Assembly (NCBI GenBank): GCA_016584495.1
Contig: WAID01000015.1
Location: 496,001 to 560,000 of the forward strand
From: Celoporthe dispersa
Taxonomy: Eukaryota > Ascomycota > Sordariomycetes > Diaporthales > Cryphonectriaceae
Direction: 5' to 3'
DNA length: 64,000 bases
Position 1 is the first letter of the stretch, and each line of letters starts with the position of its first letter. Of this stretch, positions 23,404 to 33,732 are shown piece by piece. The translations under genes were made by a program, and so were the position numbers. Below the pieces are notes generated by a model that was given only the letters and a program-made list of their open reading frames with translations, was not told the origin of the DNA and did no database searches.

Positions 23404-24607
23404 ATGACTTCCCAGATCACCATCGCAGGCAAGGCGGTCGGGCCCGTCGGTTTTGGCATGATGAGCAAGTCACCAACCTTCCTGCTGGCCTCGGTCACTT
23501 TCTGAGATGATGGCCACGAGCTGACACCACCAGGCCTCACCTTTCCATGGAAGAACTTGGACCTCCCGGCTGCAGCAAAGGTGATGAAGGCGTCGCTCGA
23601 GCAGGGCGCCAACTTCTGGAACGGGGTAAGAGAGCAGATCTTGCCGTCACACTCGCACAACTCTGATCAGCTTCGGCCAGGGAATGTTCTACGGCAGCCC
23701 AGACCACAACTCGCTGCACCTGCTCAGGTACTACTTCAGCCAGTACCCAGAGGACGCCGACAAGGTGGTCCTCTCCATCAAGGGCGCGTACGACGCGTCG
23801 ACGCACTCGCCGACAGGCAGCCCCGAGGCCATCCGCGCGTCGGTCGACACCGCGCTCGGGGTCCTCGGCGGGTGCAAGAAGATCGACGTGTTCGAGATGG
23901 CGCGCGTGGACCCCAAGGTCCCCATCGAGGAGAGCATCGGGACGCTGGCGGCGCTGGTGTCCGAGGGCAAGATCGGGGGCATCGGGCTGAGCGAGGTCAG
24001 CGAGAAGACGATCCGCCGGGCTGCAAAGGTCACGGAGATCGCAGCGGTGGAGATCGAGCTGAGCCTGTTCACGACTGATCCCCTGACGAACGGCATCGTG
24101 CACGCATGTGAGGAGCGTAAGTGTGGCCCCTTGACTGAACCCACCCCCACCCCCCCCTATCACCGGACATGGCCTGGTGAATGGCTATCTATTGACAAGA
24201 GATCACAAGTCGACATCCCCATCGTCGCCTACAGCCCTGTCGGCCGCGGCTTTCTCACAGGGCAGGTCCGAAAACGGGAGGATATGGACCCGACTGATTT
24301 GCGCCTCCGCTTCGCGCGGTTCCAGCCTGATGTGTTCGGCCAGAACCTCAAGCTGGTCGATGCGGTCCAGCAGATCGCCGACCGGAAGGGGGTGCCGCTC
24401 GCTTCGGTGGCCATCGCGTGGACGAGACGCCAGGGAAAGAAGATCCTCCCGCTCCCAGGTGCGAGCAAGGCCGAGCAGGTGGTGCAGAACTGCACGGACG
24501 TGCAGCTGAGCGAGGAAGACCTGGCTGAGATCCGGAAGATACTGGACGCCTTGCCAGTTGCTGGGGCTCGGTACGGTGGACCCTTTGAGGCTCAGCTGAA
24601 CGGTTAG
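23404..24607 (+). CDS. Aldo-keto reductase, pyridoxal reductase (AKR8/Plr1) type
   Basis: NADPH-dependent (alpha/beta)8-barrel reductase resembling yeast pyridoxal reductase. Four exons close in frame: 23404-23464, 23534-23625, 23681-24116 and 24210-24607, giving 328 residues. Order of motifs: MTSQITIAGKAVGPVGFGMM, then LTFPWKNLDLPAAAKVMK, GANFWNGGMFYGSPDHNS with the catalytic Tyr, KVVLSIKG with the Lys, IDVFEMARVD (a position that is His in many AKRs, but family 8 commonly differs), GIGLSEVS, and the cofactor end LPGASKAEQV. The first intron needs a GC donor (A/GCAAGT at 23465) with a normal AG acceptor; no GT donor nearby keeps the frame. Intron 3 contains a C-rich tract. No frameshift. The substrate is inferred only from family resemblance. 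Confidence 0.88.
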
Positions 24608-26223
24608 ATGAGCAATGGAGACGTCCGTCTTATTCTTCTTCGTATACATACATAGCGGACCTCAAATCCCATCTCCTCTCATCCTGAGTATTATTTTTTT
24701 CTTTCTCTTTCTGTCCCGGACTGTGGCGGTTGGCCGCTGGTGTCTGTCTTCCCTCGCTCGCAGTTGTCTCTTTCCCCAGAGAGGAAAAAAAGGTTGTGAA
24801 ACAGTGACAGCTGCTCCAGACCCATAATCGTTGGTGCCCTGTCGAGCCAAGAATGGTACGATCAACGGACCAAGCAGCAGCCGCATGATCAGGTTCGGGT
24901 TTCAGAACTGGAGAGAAGACAGTGACGGCCTCAGCTTGGCGCCAGCGTGGCCTTCCTCCTGTGCGTGAAGGGAGGAAGAGGTGATGAAAAGGTTTTGTCG
25001 CATATTTTAGACTCCGAGACCGAGACCGGCTGGGCCTCTGAGCCTATCTCCCTTTCTTTCTCTTTATTTGTTAATGTTGCAGTCTCGTGCCTGCAGATCA
25101 ACGGCTGACAATCAAGCCGCAGCGCTGATCCATTCCCACGAGGAAGATTGGCAGTGGCCATGGTCGTCAGATCTCGACCAGTCCATTGGACATTGTAGAT
25201 TTGTTTTGATGGACCGCGGATGGAGAAGACCAGAATTGTCAGCACCTGCTTGCGAAGGCAACACTTTCCTGTCTCCGTCCGTGGTGGGCACGTCTGAACC
25301 CTTGAATTGTTTTGGAATCGTCGGGGGTGGAATGACAGGGCCTGAGCCCCCAAATATACCGTACATGGTTACTACATTGAGCATGTACAGCACCACGGAG
25401 CCTCCCAAGGACACACGCCAGGGGCAGGGAACCAGGGGCTTAAAGCCCAGAAGAGGGTGCGGGGCTCAGCCCTCCGCTGACGACGGAGCGTGGAGCGTAG
25501 ATCCTGCATCTCGCCAGGCGCTACAGACCCCTGTAGACAGTTGGAGCCCAGGGCCCTACCATAGTAGAGACCAGAAACCAGTGCCCCAGAACCCAGCACC
25601 TGGCACCTGGCACCCCCCCGAGAATGGCAGTGAACTCACTGGCCTGGCTCCAGCCTCCCTTCCGCCTCCCCAGCCTTGCTAGCCCAACCCCTGGACAACC
25701 TAATGCTGCCCTTTTTTATTCTTTATTTTTATCTCTAACCTTTTCAAACCCATCCAAAAGAGCCCGCCCAGCCAGCCAGTTGTTCTCCGGTCAGGCACCA
25801 AAAGGACGACGACAACACCCGACGGACGAACGAACGACGATGCAATTGACTCTCGTCTTCTTCTGCTCGATCGTGCACTCCATGATGTGGTGAATTGAAC
25901 AACCACCACGACGAAAGACGACACCACCCGACCCGACCAGTGACGTGAAGGGAGGGGGGAGGCGAGCCCATCCAGCACAGGATACTACCACACCCGCTCC
26001 CGCTCCCATTCCAACGCCAACGCCACCCAGCCACCACCAAGAGACAAGACCGGGACCAAGTCTCGACGGCCACAGGTGCCAGTGCTACGCGAGAGAGTCT
26101 CACCACCAGGACAGCAAAGCAGCCGAGAACCGACATCATCGACATCAGCGCGATAATACCTCGACCCCTTCTCCCTCTGTCGCCCCTTGCGGGCCCTCGA
26201 CCATCCCCCATCCCCCATCCAAG
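24608..26223. other. Spacer between aldo-keto reductase and Sec2-like gene
   Basis: Tandem intergenic region of 1.6 kb. The last 450 bases before 26224 are rich in CCA, GAC and CAA words, as expected of a long 5' leader. No supportable gene. Confidence 0.6.
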
Positions 26224-27201
26224 ATGTCAAGCACCATGACCCTCACCATGCCGGTCCTACCACCACCGCGGCTGAGCACAATCCCATGTTGTCCAAAGTG
26301 CGGCAACGACCTCTCCCCTGACCTTCCACCCGACTGCCAACTCCTCGTCCCTGGCCAGCCAGGACGCCGACGAGACCGCCACCGCCGCCGCCCTCCACGC
26401 CGCCCAGCGCCAGATCAACGACCTGCAGGCCCAGATCCGCCTGCTCAACGCCAAGGCCACCGCGGCCGTCGACCGCTGGGCTGACTACGAGGACGAGCTG
26501 TCGACGCTGCGGAGGGACCTGCAGAGGGAGCGGCAGGGCAGCGTCACACCACAGACACCAACAGTGCACACCCCGATCTCGCCGCCGAGGAATAACAACT
26601 CCACCGGGAGCCCCTCCGCCGGCGTCTCGAGCTTCGCCACCGCGGCCACCAACAGGATCTCCGCCCTGCTGAGCCGCAAGTCCACGCCCAACCTGAAGGC
26701 GGTCCCGAACCCGGGCCACCAGCCGAGCTACAGCACCTCCAATCTGCTCCCGACCCCGCCCCCGAGCGGCGGCGCCGCTCCGGGCCACGCCAAGGGCTAC
26801 AGCACCTCAGCCCTGCTGACGCCAAAGTCCCCGCTGTCCCTGTCGCTGTCGAGCGGGCAGACCCTCTCCTACACGCCGGGCGCTTCTCCGCCCCCCTCTA
26901 CCGACGACCTGCTGGATGCCCTGACGACGGAGCAGGGCATGCGCCTCGCCGCCGAGGGGAAGCTGAACGACACGAGCCGCGAGGTCGAGGAGCTGAGCGT
27001 CACGCTGTTCGAGCAGGCCAACGAGATGGTCGCCACCGAGCGGAGGGCGCGGGCACAGCTGGAGGAGAGGGTCGGGGAGCTGGAGAAGAGGACAAGGACA
27101 AGGCGCGGCGGCTGCAGAGGCTGGAGAGCGCGATGGGGAGGATCGAGAAGGCGAGGATTCTCCTGAAGGAGCAGGTCGTCATAAAGGAGGACAACAGGTG
27201 A
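26224..27201 (+). CDS. Sec2-type Rab GDP/GTP exchange factor domain protein, two apparent frameshifts
   Basis: The protein ends in a Sec2p-type coiled-coil domain, which in yeast activates the Rab Sec4 on secretory vesicles during polarised exocytosis. It begins MSSTMTLTMPVLPPPRLS and has a CPKCGNDLS cysteine knuckle, then a coiled coil (LHAAQRQINDLQAQIRLLNA), a Ser/Pro linker with STPNLKAVPNP and YSTSALLTPKS, and the diagnostic block LAAEGKLNDTSREVEELSVT followed by LFEQANEMVATERRARAQLE. Two frame breaks occur: one extra C in 26329-26331 and one missing G at 27090-27091. Allowing both gives 325 residues ending with ARILLKEQVVIKEDNR and a TGA at 27199. The ATG at 26224 is the first that reads into the cysteine knuckle. 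A GTGATA at the end could be a donor, so a further 3' exon is possible but none was recognised. Confidence 0.8.
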
Positions 27202-27758
27202 TATGGTCCGAGCAGAGATGGGCGGTAGTGAGAGCATGACTGACGGCTTTGGATCTCATTGCTCTCACCTGTGGTTTTTTGGGGGGTGTTTTTTGTTTTT
27301 TTTTTCAGGGGGGGAGAGTGGGTTTGTTTTCTCTCTTTCGTTCTCTTTTTCGGCCTGCCCTGATTAGGACGAGATGCCTCTACTGCGGACCTGACGATAT
27401 ATGACGTGATGAGACTTGCATAGATTGGGTACCGGGTTGCAAGGTGCTGGACGGAGTTAGAAAGCCCCAGGGCAGGCGGATATTGTTATTGCACACAACA
27501 CGATCAGCAGTTGGTTATGTAGCAAGAGATGCATTTCAGAAGTCGGTTCTCAGATTTCACTCCTACTCGAGGACCTGCAAATTGATGTGGAACACCTTCC
27601 TCTGCGGACCACCCAACAAGAGAAAACGCATGCATTCGAGAAACTTTGGGTATTTCAACAACAAGATTGCTGGGCGTGGGAAGAGGGGGGGGGGGGTTGT
27701 CGTAAACAGGACACGGTCAATGTCGCCGCCGCCCATGCGAGAGAGTCACTCGAGCCTC
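27202..27758. other. Convergent 3' spacer, no gene seen
   Basis: It holds the 3' ends of the Sec2-like and Pus4 genes. G/T-rich sequence lies near 27270-27345 and a twelve-G tract at 27685-27696. No supportable frame. Confidence 0.6.
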
Positions 27759-29338
27759 CTAGGCAGGGATCACAGCGTCCGGCTGCGTCTTGAAACTGCT
27801 CTCGGCCTGGGGGGACGCTGCTTGTGACGTAGTCTCGGCCCCGGCAGCCTCCACCTCCTGCTTGGAACTGCTCTCGGCCTCGGGAGAAGACGCCGACCGC
27901 CGGGGGCTCTCGGCCCTGTGCTTCCCCTTCTCTGCTGCCTCCTCCTCCTCCTCGCCGACTTTCTTCTGTGCCTCCTTCTCCCCGCCCCGGATGCCGCCGG
28001 GCTGGTTCCACCGCCGCAGCATATCCTGGAGCTTCGGGCTCCAGACGTCCTCGCCCTTGGCGAGGTCGTCGTACTCGAGGCAGTTTTCGGTCCCCAGCAC
28101 GAAGTCGCCCTGCCGGCCGCGCACCAGCTCCGCCATCAGGCCGGCCGACCCCACCTTCTCGCCCAGGTCATGCGCGAACGACCGGACGTAGAAGCCAGAG
28201 GTGCCCGTCATGCGTATCTTGACGGCCGGGGGGCCCTTGTCCTTCCACGGGGGCGGCGTGCCCGGGGTGACGGGCGGGACGAGGTCGGAGCCCTTGCCCT
28301 TGGGCGGCAGCTCGCCCAGGGCGCCGGACATGACGGGGGACGTGGCCTCGCCGTTGGCCTGTTGGCTCTGCTGCCTGTTCCTGTTCTTCTTGGACTGGCG
28401 CTCGACGACCAGCTCATCCTGCCTCTCCTCGAACTTGCGCTTCAGGTCGTTGTGCTCGGCGATGGCCTGGGTGTCGGCCTCCTCCTCCTCCTCTGTCATC
28501 TTCTTGCCCTCGGCCTGCTGCTTCTCGACCCGCCACAGCTGCTCGGCGTACTGCTTCTCCGCGGCGGTGGCCTCCTGCGTGGGCCAGTGGTGCTCGTGCG
28601 TGCCGGGCTCGTACCACTCCAGGATCTCGACGTCAGTGACGGTGACCTCCCTGGTCTGGATCTCGCGCGGGATCGGCTTGCCCTCGCGCGCGTACTCGTA
28701 CAGGGGCTTGCCCTCCATCTTGAGCGCCGAGAACAGGGGCGGCATCTGCTGGTAGGTCCCGCGGAAGGAGTCGAGGGCCTCCTCCACCTTCTCGCGCGTG
28801 ATGTGGTCGTACGGCCTCTTCTTGAGCAGGTGACCGCACCGGTCGTACGAGTCGGACGACGCCCCAAAGACCACCACCGTCTCGTACGTCTTGGTGCAGC
28901 CCAGGAAGCCATGCAGGGCCTTGGTGCCCTTGCCGACGCCCAGGATCAGCACGCCCGTAGCCATGGGATCCAGGGTGCCGCCGTGGCCCATCTTGACCTC
29001 GATGGCCTGCTTGACCTTCCGCCGGCGTCGCTGCTGATAGCGGTCCTCCTTGGCGCGGTCGGCGCGCATCTGCTCGAGCATGGGCTGGAAGAGGGCGGAG
29101 GGGTTGAAGTAGGTCTTGCAGTCGCGGATGACCTGGGCTGAGGACATGCCATAGGGCTTGTTGATGGCTGTTTTTCCCCAAGAGGCACGGAGGAAGGTCA
29201 GTATTGGGCTGTTGGGCTGCTCTCCTGCATTGGCTGTGAGCCCGGCAGCGGGGGAGAGGGCTAGGGAGAGCCCCATCCTGGCTGGGACTTGGGCCAGGGC
29301 TTACCGAAGACGCCGTCGAGGACATTTTCTGTCGCCAT
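27759..29338 (-). CDS. pus4: tRNA pseudouridine-55 synthase (Pus4/TruB family)
   Basis: Isomerises U55 to pseudouridine in the T-loop of tRNAs. Two exons, 29338-29305 and 29167-27759, give 480 residues; the join restores VFAINKPYGMSSAQV, the canonical family opening. The catalytic motif GHGGTLDPMATGVLILGVGK carries Asp78. Other family blocks are YETVVVFGASSDSYD, PPLFSALKMEGKPLYEYARE and GTSGFYVRSFAHDLGE with LMAELVRGRQGDF. Two insertions relative to bacterial TruB are visible: a basic stretch at about 46-66 and an acidic/glutamine-rich segment at about 240-300. The C-terminal tail is Ser/Glu/Ala-rich. The ATG at 29338 was chosen (MATENVLDGVF); an in-frame ATG lies eight codons upstream. The intron is 137 nt. 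No frame break. The plus strand carries a long antisense open frame caused only by codon bias. Confidence 0.93.
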
Positions 29339-29519
29339 CTTGAGGAATCGCCTTGCCTTCATAAGGCTCAGCCTACCCTTCTCGGGGGGGAGGAGGGGAA
29401 AGACAGAGTCCAAGGCTGGTGGACAGGAGAGGCGAAGGTAACAGTAGTATTGAGGAAGGAAAGGGGGGGAAGAGAGAGAGAGAGAGAGAGACAGAAGAAA
29501 AGAATGTAAGAAAAGGCAA

Positions 29520-29557
<38 letters not shown>

Positions 29558-30095
29558 GCAGCCACCTGCAGGACCTGCAGTTCCTGCACGCGGATTTTCT
29601 TTGCAGGGAATTGAGTTGTTGGAGGCGGGAGTAGTTTGACAGGGAGGCTGCTTATCGATTGGGACCCGCCTCAAGCTACGAAGACTAAATAGTACAAGGT
29701 ACCGCTGGGAGTGGAGACTGAGTCCTAAGTAGTAGATACCTGCACAATGTGGGGTTTGATGCTACCGTGCGGGCTAATCTTGGGGGGCTTTCAGTGTACT
29801 CGATACAATGGTGCATAATATGGGCCACTTCCAGCCGTACATAGTACAATGCCATCGCGGTACTGCATTTCGTCGCAGTCGCGTTTCCCCATCTCCATCT
29901 TCTGATCGTCTTCACACATCAACGCCCTCGTTACGAACCGTTCCGCTTCCTACCCCTAGACCTCGCCTTCCTTTACATCTACAGTTTCGACCCTTGGCTT
30001 CATCTCCCATCTCATCATTTGCCAGCTTGCCTTCTAATCCTGCATCGAGCCTGCCGACGACGCATCTGCCCTTACACCACTCGAACTCACCCGCC
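29339..30095. promoter_or_regulatory. Divergent promoter region of pus4 and the RFTS-like gene
   Basis: 757 bp shared 5' region. It includes two perfect GA arrays (29471-29490 and 29523-29554), and CT-rich sequence precedes the plus-strand ATG. Specific factor sites were not identified. Confidence 0.6.
29471..29554. repeat. Two (GA)n microsatellite blocks
   Basis: Two GA dinucleotide arrays separated by about 30 bases of purine-rich sequence, upstream of pus4. On the pus4 sense strand they are CT arrays. Confidence 0.95.
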
Positions 30096-32765
30096 ATGGG
30101 CCGTCCTCCAGGGAGGCCACGCGGTCCAGGTCGTCCGCGCGGCGGTGGCCGCCCTCGAGGTCGCCCAAGAAGAGAATCGAACTCCACTGTCGCCTCAGTC
30201 GACCTCAGCTTCACCCGGTACCTTCCCGAAACACACGTGCTCAAGCCCGTCAAGCCCGGGCAGCATTCCGACAGTTGGACCTGCTTCGTGCTGAAGGATG
30301 CCGTCGTCTACCATAAGGACGAGACGACGGGTCAGCTTGACATCGCCAACGTCTGTAATGTTGATCTCGAGGGCCCTTTCGTCATTCGAGGAAAACTTGA
30401 CGTAGACATGGCAGACCCGGAGCAAAAGCAATGCTGTACGTGCCCGGTCTTCTGAGGAGGACGTTAACCTCTTCTTGCTCTTCTGGGTACCTCATTGCTG
30501 ACTACAGCCTCTTCTTCTTTTCAGTGCGTAATTATGCTCTAAGGGATACCTACATTGAAATCCCGTCGAGCAGCATGTACGCGATTGGTGATGGGCCGAC
30601 GAGCATATGGGCAGCTGGAAAGACCGGGTGGTTCGAGATAGTCCCTGCCACTGAGTACGAACCGATGTACGAGACCGTCTGCGAGGGGATAAATCTATAC
30701 TACTCGGTGCTGTTCGCCTACGAAGATGCGGAAGAGACGGCGCCCAAGGGCAAAAGGGCCACATGGCAGCAGTTGCCCGTAGGGGAACTGTTATTTCAGG
30801 TGCGCAAGACTTCTGGATCCGGCAGTTTTTGGGGGTTTTTTTCGGTTTTTCTTTCCCCATTAAGATACTGATCCCAAACAAGTACGCGGTCAGAATGGGC
30901 GACGGTGTCACACTTGCGGAAGCCAAAAAGCGTTGTCGAAAGCATGCGTCATTCCTTCTCGCCCACTTCTCCAAAGCCTCGGACTTCGTCTGGAATGGAA
31001 CGTCTTTTGCGAAGTGGATGTTCAGCACGAACAAGGTACGGGCGCTGCTCTCGCACGTTTGCTACGGCATTGCTAACATCTCTCTGCCATCAGGACGTTG
31101 TCAGGAAGCTGGCTGAAGTGGCTAAAAAGAAGGCACTCGAGCCGCCTGCTGAGCAATCGGGCCGCTCACCAGACGCCTTCACGACCAAACAGGCGGCCCA
31201 AGACGCCACCCATCCGCTCCCCCCTGCGTACAACACCGACAGAGTCAGACCGAAGCCGAAGGAGCAAGTCCCGCGCGAGCAGGCAGAGCCAGGAAGCCGA
31301 CGCCAAGGGGAAGGATGCAACCCCGCTGCTGCCACCTGCTCCTCGAGTTGAGACGCCCATTTACCCACCATTGCCAGCGCGGGTGCCCTTTGCTCCTGTT
31401 CCGCCGCCATCCGTCCCCGCAGCGGAAAGCACCAGTCCTTCGGTTATTGAGAAGGCTGATGATTCGTCGAGCGAATCGCCACAGGATCCCGTGCACCAGC
31501 TCATGAGCCTTCTGGAGGACATATTAGAAGAAGTTGGCGGGGACGTAAGGAAAGTCAAGGACAACACCGTGCATTCAAGGTTGTACTTCAAGTGCAGCAT
31601 GCAGTATGGTATGGCCAGTGAAATCACTCACTATTACGCCAAGCAACTTGCCGCAAGTCTTCCTTCCAAGTGGTATAAGAGCCCCTTTTTCTGTGGCTCA
31701 AGGAGCAGCGCGACAAGCCCTGGAAACCCGAACACGTAACCGCAGAGAATGTGGCATCGAAGCTTGTACGACGAAAAAAGAGCGCCAAGAATATAGGAGC
31801 TCCCAAGCCTCGCATGCCTCCCGCCGCCTCGTCGCCCTCCCACGCTGGCAAGCACTATCCTGGAACACCCCGAACTTCAGGCCTCCGACCTACTACTGGT
31901 GTCAAGAGGCCGATCGCGTACGATGCTGATGATGATGATGATGACGACGGTGACGAAGATGGCCGACCTTACAAACAGAGCAAGATTTCGCACGACTACA
32001 ACACTGACGAGGATGAAGATGAAGAGGAGGAGGATGACGATGCAGTCATCGATATTAGCGAAGAGGGCGAGTCAGATATCCTGGGCATATCTATGGCCTC
32101 GCGTCCACCACCGCCAATTCCCAAAGAGACTATGAAAATCGTTGTTCGTGCCGAGAAGATACCATCCATGTCTCCGACTGGCCCCAATGGAACTTGGAAA
32201 TGCGAAGAGGATGACTGCAATTATATTGTTCGCTCCGCTGAAGAGGCGGGTGGTAAGAGACTGATCGCCAAGCACTTCAAAGACCACGAGAACCGCGCCG
32301 AGAAGGTGAACCTCGCGCTTACCGAAGGAACCCGAGGTCACTTGCCTATCAAGTACGTATATTTCCCTCTTTCGTTCTATTTGGCTGAATAGCACCCCAG
32401 CTTGCTCTTATCAATACCTTGGGAAATGTATTGTGATTATTTCGATTTTGATTCCCCCGACTTCCAAGCATATTTTGTAATATTTACATATGAAACGAGG
32501 AAGGGGCTTAAAGAAAAAAAGAAGAAGCAAAAAATGGGGTAAAAAAGGAGAAGCAAAAAAAGAAGCACTTGTCTTTACTTTTTCTTTTCCCGCAATACTT
32601 GATTCTCTCCAAGTTAAAAACTCGTATCTAACTGGTGCTATATCTAGTCACCTTCTCGATAAGATTCGCAGCCTCGGCGAGTCTTCTCAAAGAAAAGAGG
32701 AACAGAGCCCTCCAGCAGACGGCATAAAGTTTCCAAAACCTATCAAGCGACGACTGCTAGCTTAG
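30096..32765 (+). CDS. AT-hook protein with RFTS-like domain and C2H2-like finger, two apparent frameshifts
   Basis: Probable nuclear DNA/chromatin-binding protein of about 714 residues. Five exons: 30096-30435, 30525-30799, 30883-31035, 31094-32352 and 32648-32765. Residues 2-26 are repeated GRP/RPRG units (AT-hook type). Exons 1-3 encode a domain with DLEGPFVIRGKLDVDM, SIWAAGKTGWFEIVPA, YEPMYETVCEGINLYYSVLF and RKHASFLLAHFSKASD, which I read as the replication-foci-targeting (RFTS/RFD) fold known from DNMT1. No methyltransferase motif follows. A long acidic, Ser/Pro linker comes next, then a C-X4-C...H-X3-H finger (KCEEDDCNYIV...KHFKDHEN) and a basic end KPIKRRLLA. Frame breaks: one extra base around 31280-31300, and one missing T in 31686-31690; net frame is kept. 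The last intron (32353-32647) is long at 295 nt and might hide a small exon. The RFTS call is from pattern memory and needs a profile search. Confidence 0.72.
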
Positions 32766-32922
32766 CGATTTGCTGGCCTACATACTTACTTAGCTAGCAC
32801 ATATTGTATGCCAATGCAACTCTTTTTTTCTCTTTTTTGTTCTTCTTTTCTTCCCTTTCCTATTACTGTTCGTTTAGCGGGTAGGCAGATTATATATGCA
32901 CAAGCTTGCGCAAAGTGGGCAT

Positions 32923-33105
32923 TTATTGCGCAAAGTAATTGTGTTTCCCAAAAAGCAGAGCACCTAGGAAGTAACCCTTTCTAGACATGTTGTAAATAGG
33001 GGAACATGCGGCTAGGAGGTTGTCGAGAATCCGCATAGGCTTAAATGCTACTAATTTTTCTAGAATGGTGATATTAGCTTCTCTAGCAAATTGACCGATA
33101 TTCAT
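32923..33105 (-). pseudogene. Possible 3' remnant of an unidentified gene
   Basis: A minus-strand frame starting MNIGQFAREANITILEKL and ending LGALLFGKHNYFAQ reads like ordinary globular protein (balanced composition, alternating hydrophobic pattern) rather than the Pro/Ser/Arg-rich text of random GC-rich frames. Protein-like reading extends about ten codons upstream of the ATG (DCGHVW) before a stop. I do not recognise the family. It may be the tail of a decayed gene, a small real gene, or chance. Confidence 0.25.
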
Positions 33106-33251
33106 CCATACGTGACCGCAGTCAAGATGAATTACTCAATAGCATCTTTCTGACGAGAATAGGCAATAGCACCTCGGCTAGAGAGGTAGGAAAAACAAAT
33201 GGAGGACCATCTTCAGGGGAAAAAAATCTTTTCTTTGGGGTAATCTGGCTC

Positions 33252-33285
33252 TACTGCTACTGCTGCTGCTGCCGCCGCCGCCGCT
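33252..33285. repeat. CTG/CCG triplet tract
   Basis: CTG units pass directly into CCG units in the mkt1/RFTS-like spacer. Confidence 0.85.
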
Positions 33286-33732
33286 ATTGTGACCTTATGT
33301 CCCGCTGCGAATGTTCGTCCGGCCTTTGGGCAGACAATGAACCATCAGACGGACTCGTCTAGCAGACGCTACAGTAAGCAACCAGGTCTTGAGCTCTCAA
33401 CACCAGAATCGACACACCGTCCACCCGGGCCACTCGCTAAGAAGACCGCCTAATTTTGGAGGTGTGTAAGCAGAGTGTGCCCTGCCAACAAATAAGTCAT
33501 ATCTCTCTTGAAACGCTTTATCATCTTGATTTGTTTCTTCGTTCGGAGCTCTCAGTCTTCGCTGCTAGCCTCTTTACCAATTCCGTGGCCAGCGTACCGA
33601 ACGATTACGGTCGTTCATTTGGCGTAGCGATTGCCGGGAACAACGACCGTATGGGCTGTCCTAGAGCCGTGAGACGCTCCGCCGAAGCTGTCGCTCTAGG
33701 TGTATGGCCACCGTACCCGCCAGGCGAGGCCT

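Larger units (their letters stand above)
32766..33732. other. AT-rich convergent spacer with a small orphan frame
   Basis: The 3' ends of the RFTS-like gene and mkt1 face each other here. Sequence between about 32770 and 33240 is AT-rich compared with its surroundings. A 60-codon ATG-initiated minus-strand frame lies at 32923-33105 and is described separately. A CTG/CCG triplet tract lies at 33252-33285. Confidence 0.55.

Noticed and set aside
14452..24607. Secondary-metabolite cluster containing the esterase, aldo-keto reductase and transcription factor
   Set aside because: No polyketide synthase, NRPS, terpene cyclase, P450 or transporter lies nearby, and housekeeping genes are interleaved.
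27918..29141. 407-codon plus-strand open frame over pus4
   Set aside because: Leu/Val/Gly-rich antisense shadow of a clear pseudouridine synthase.
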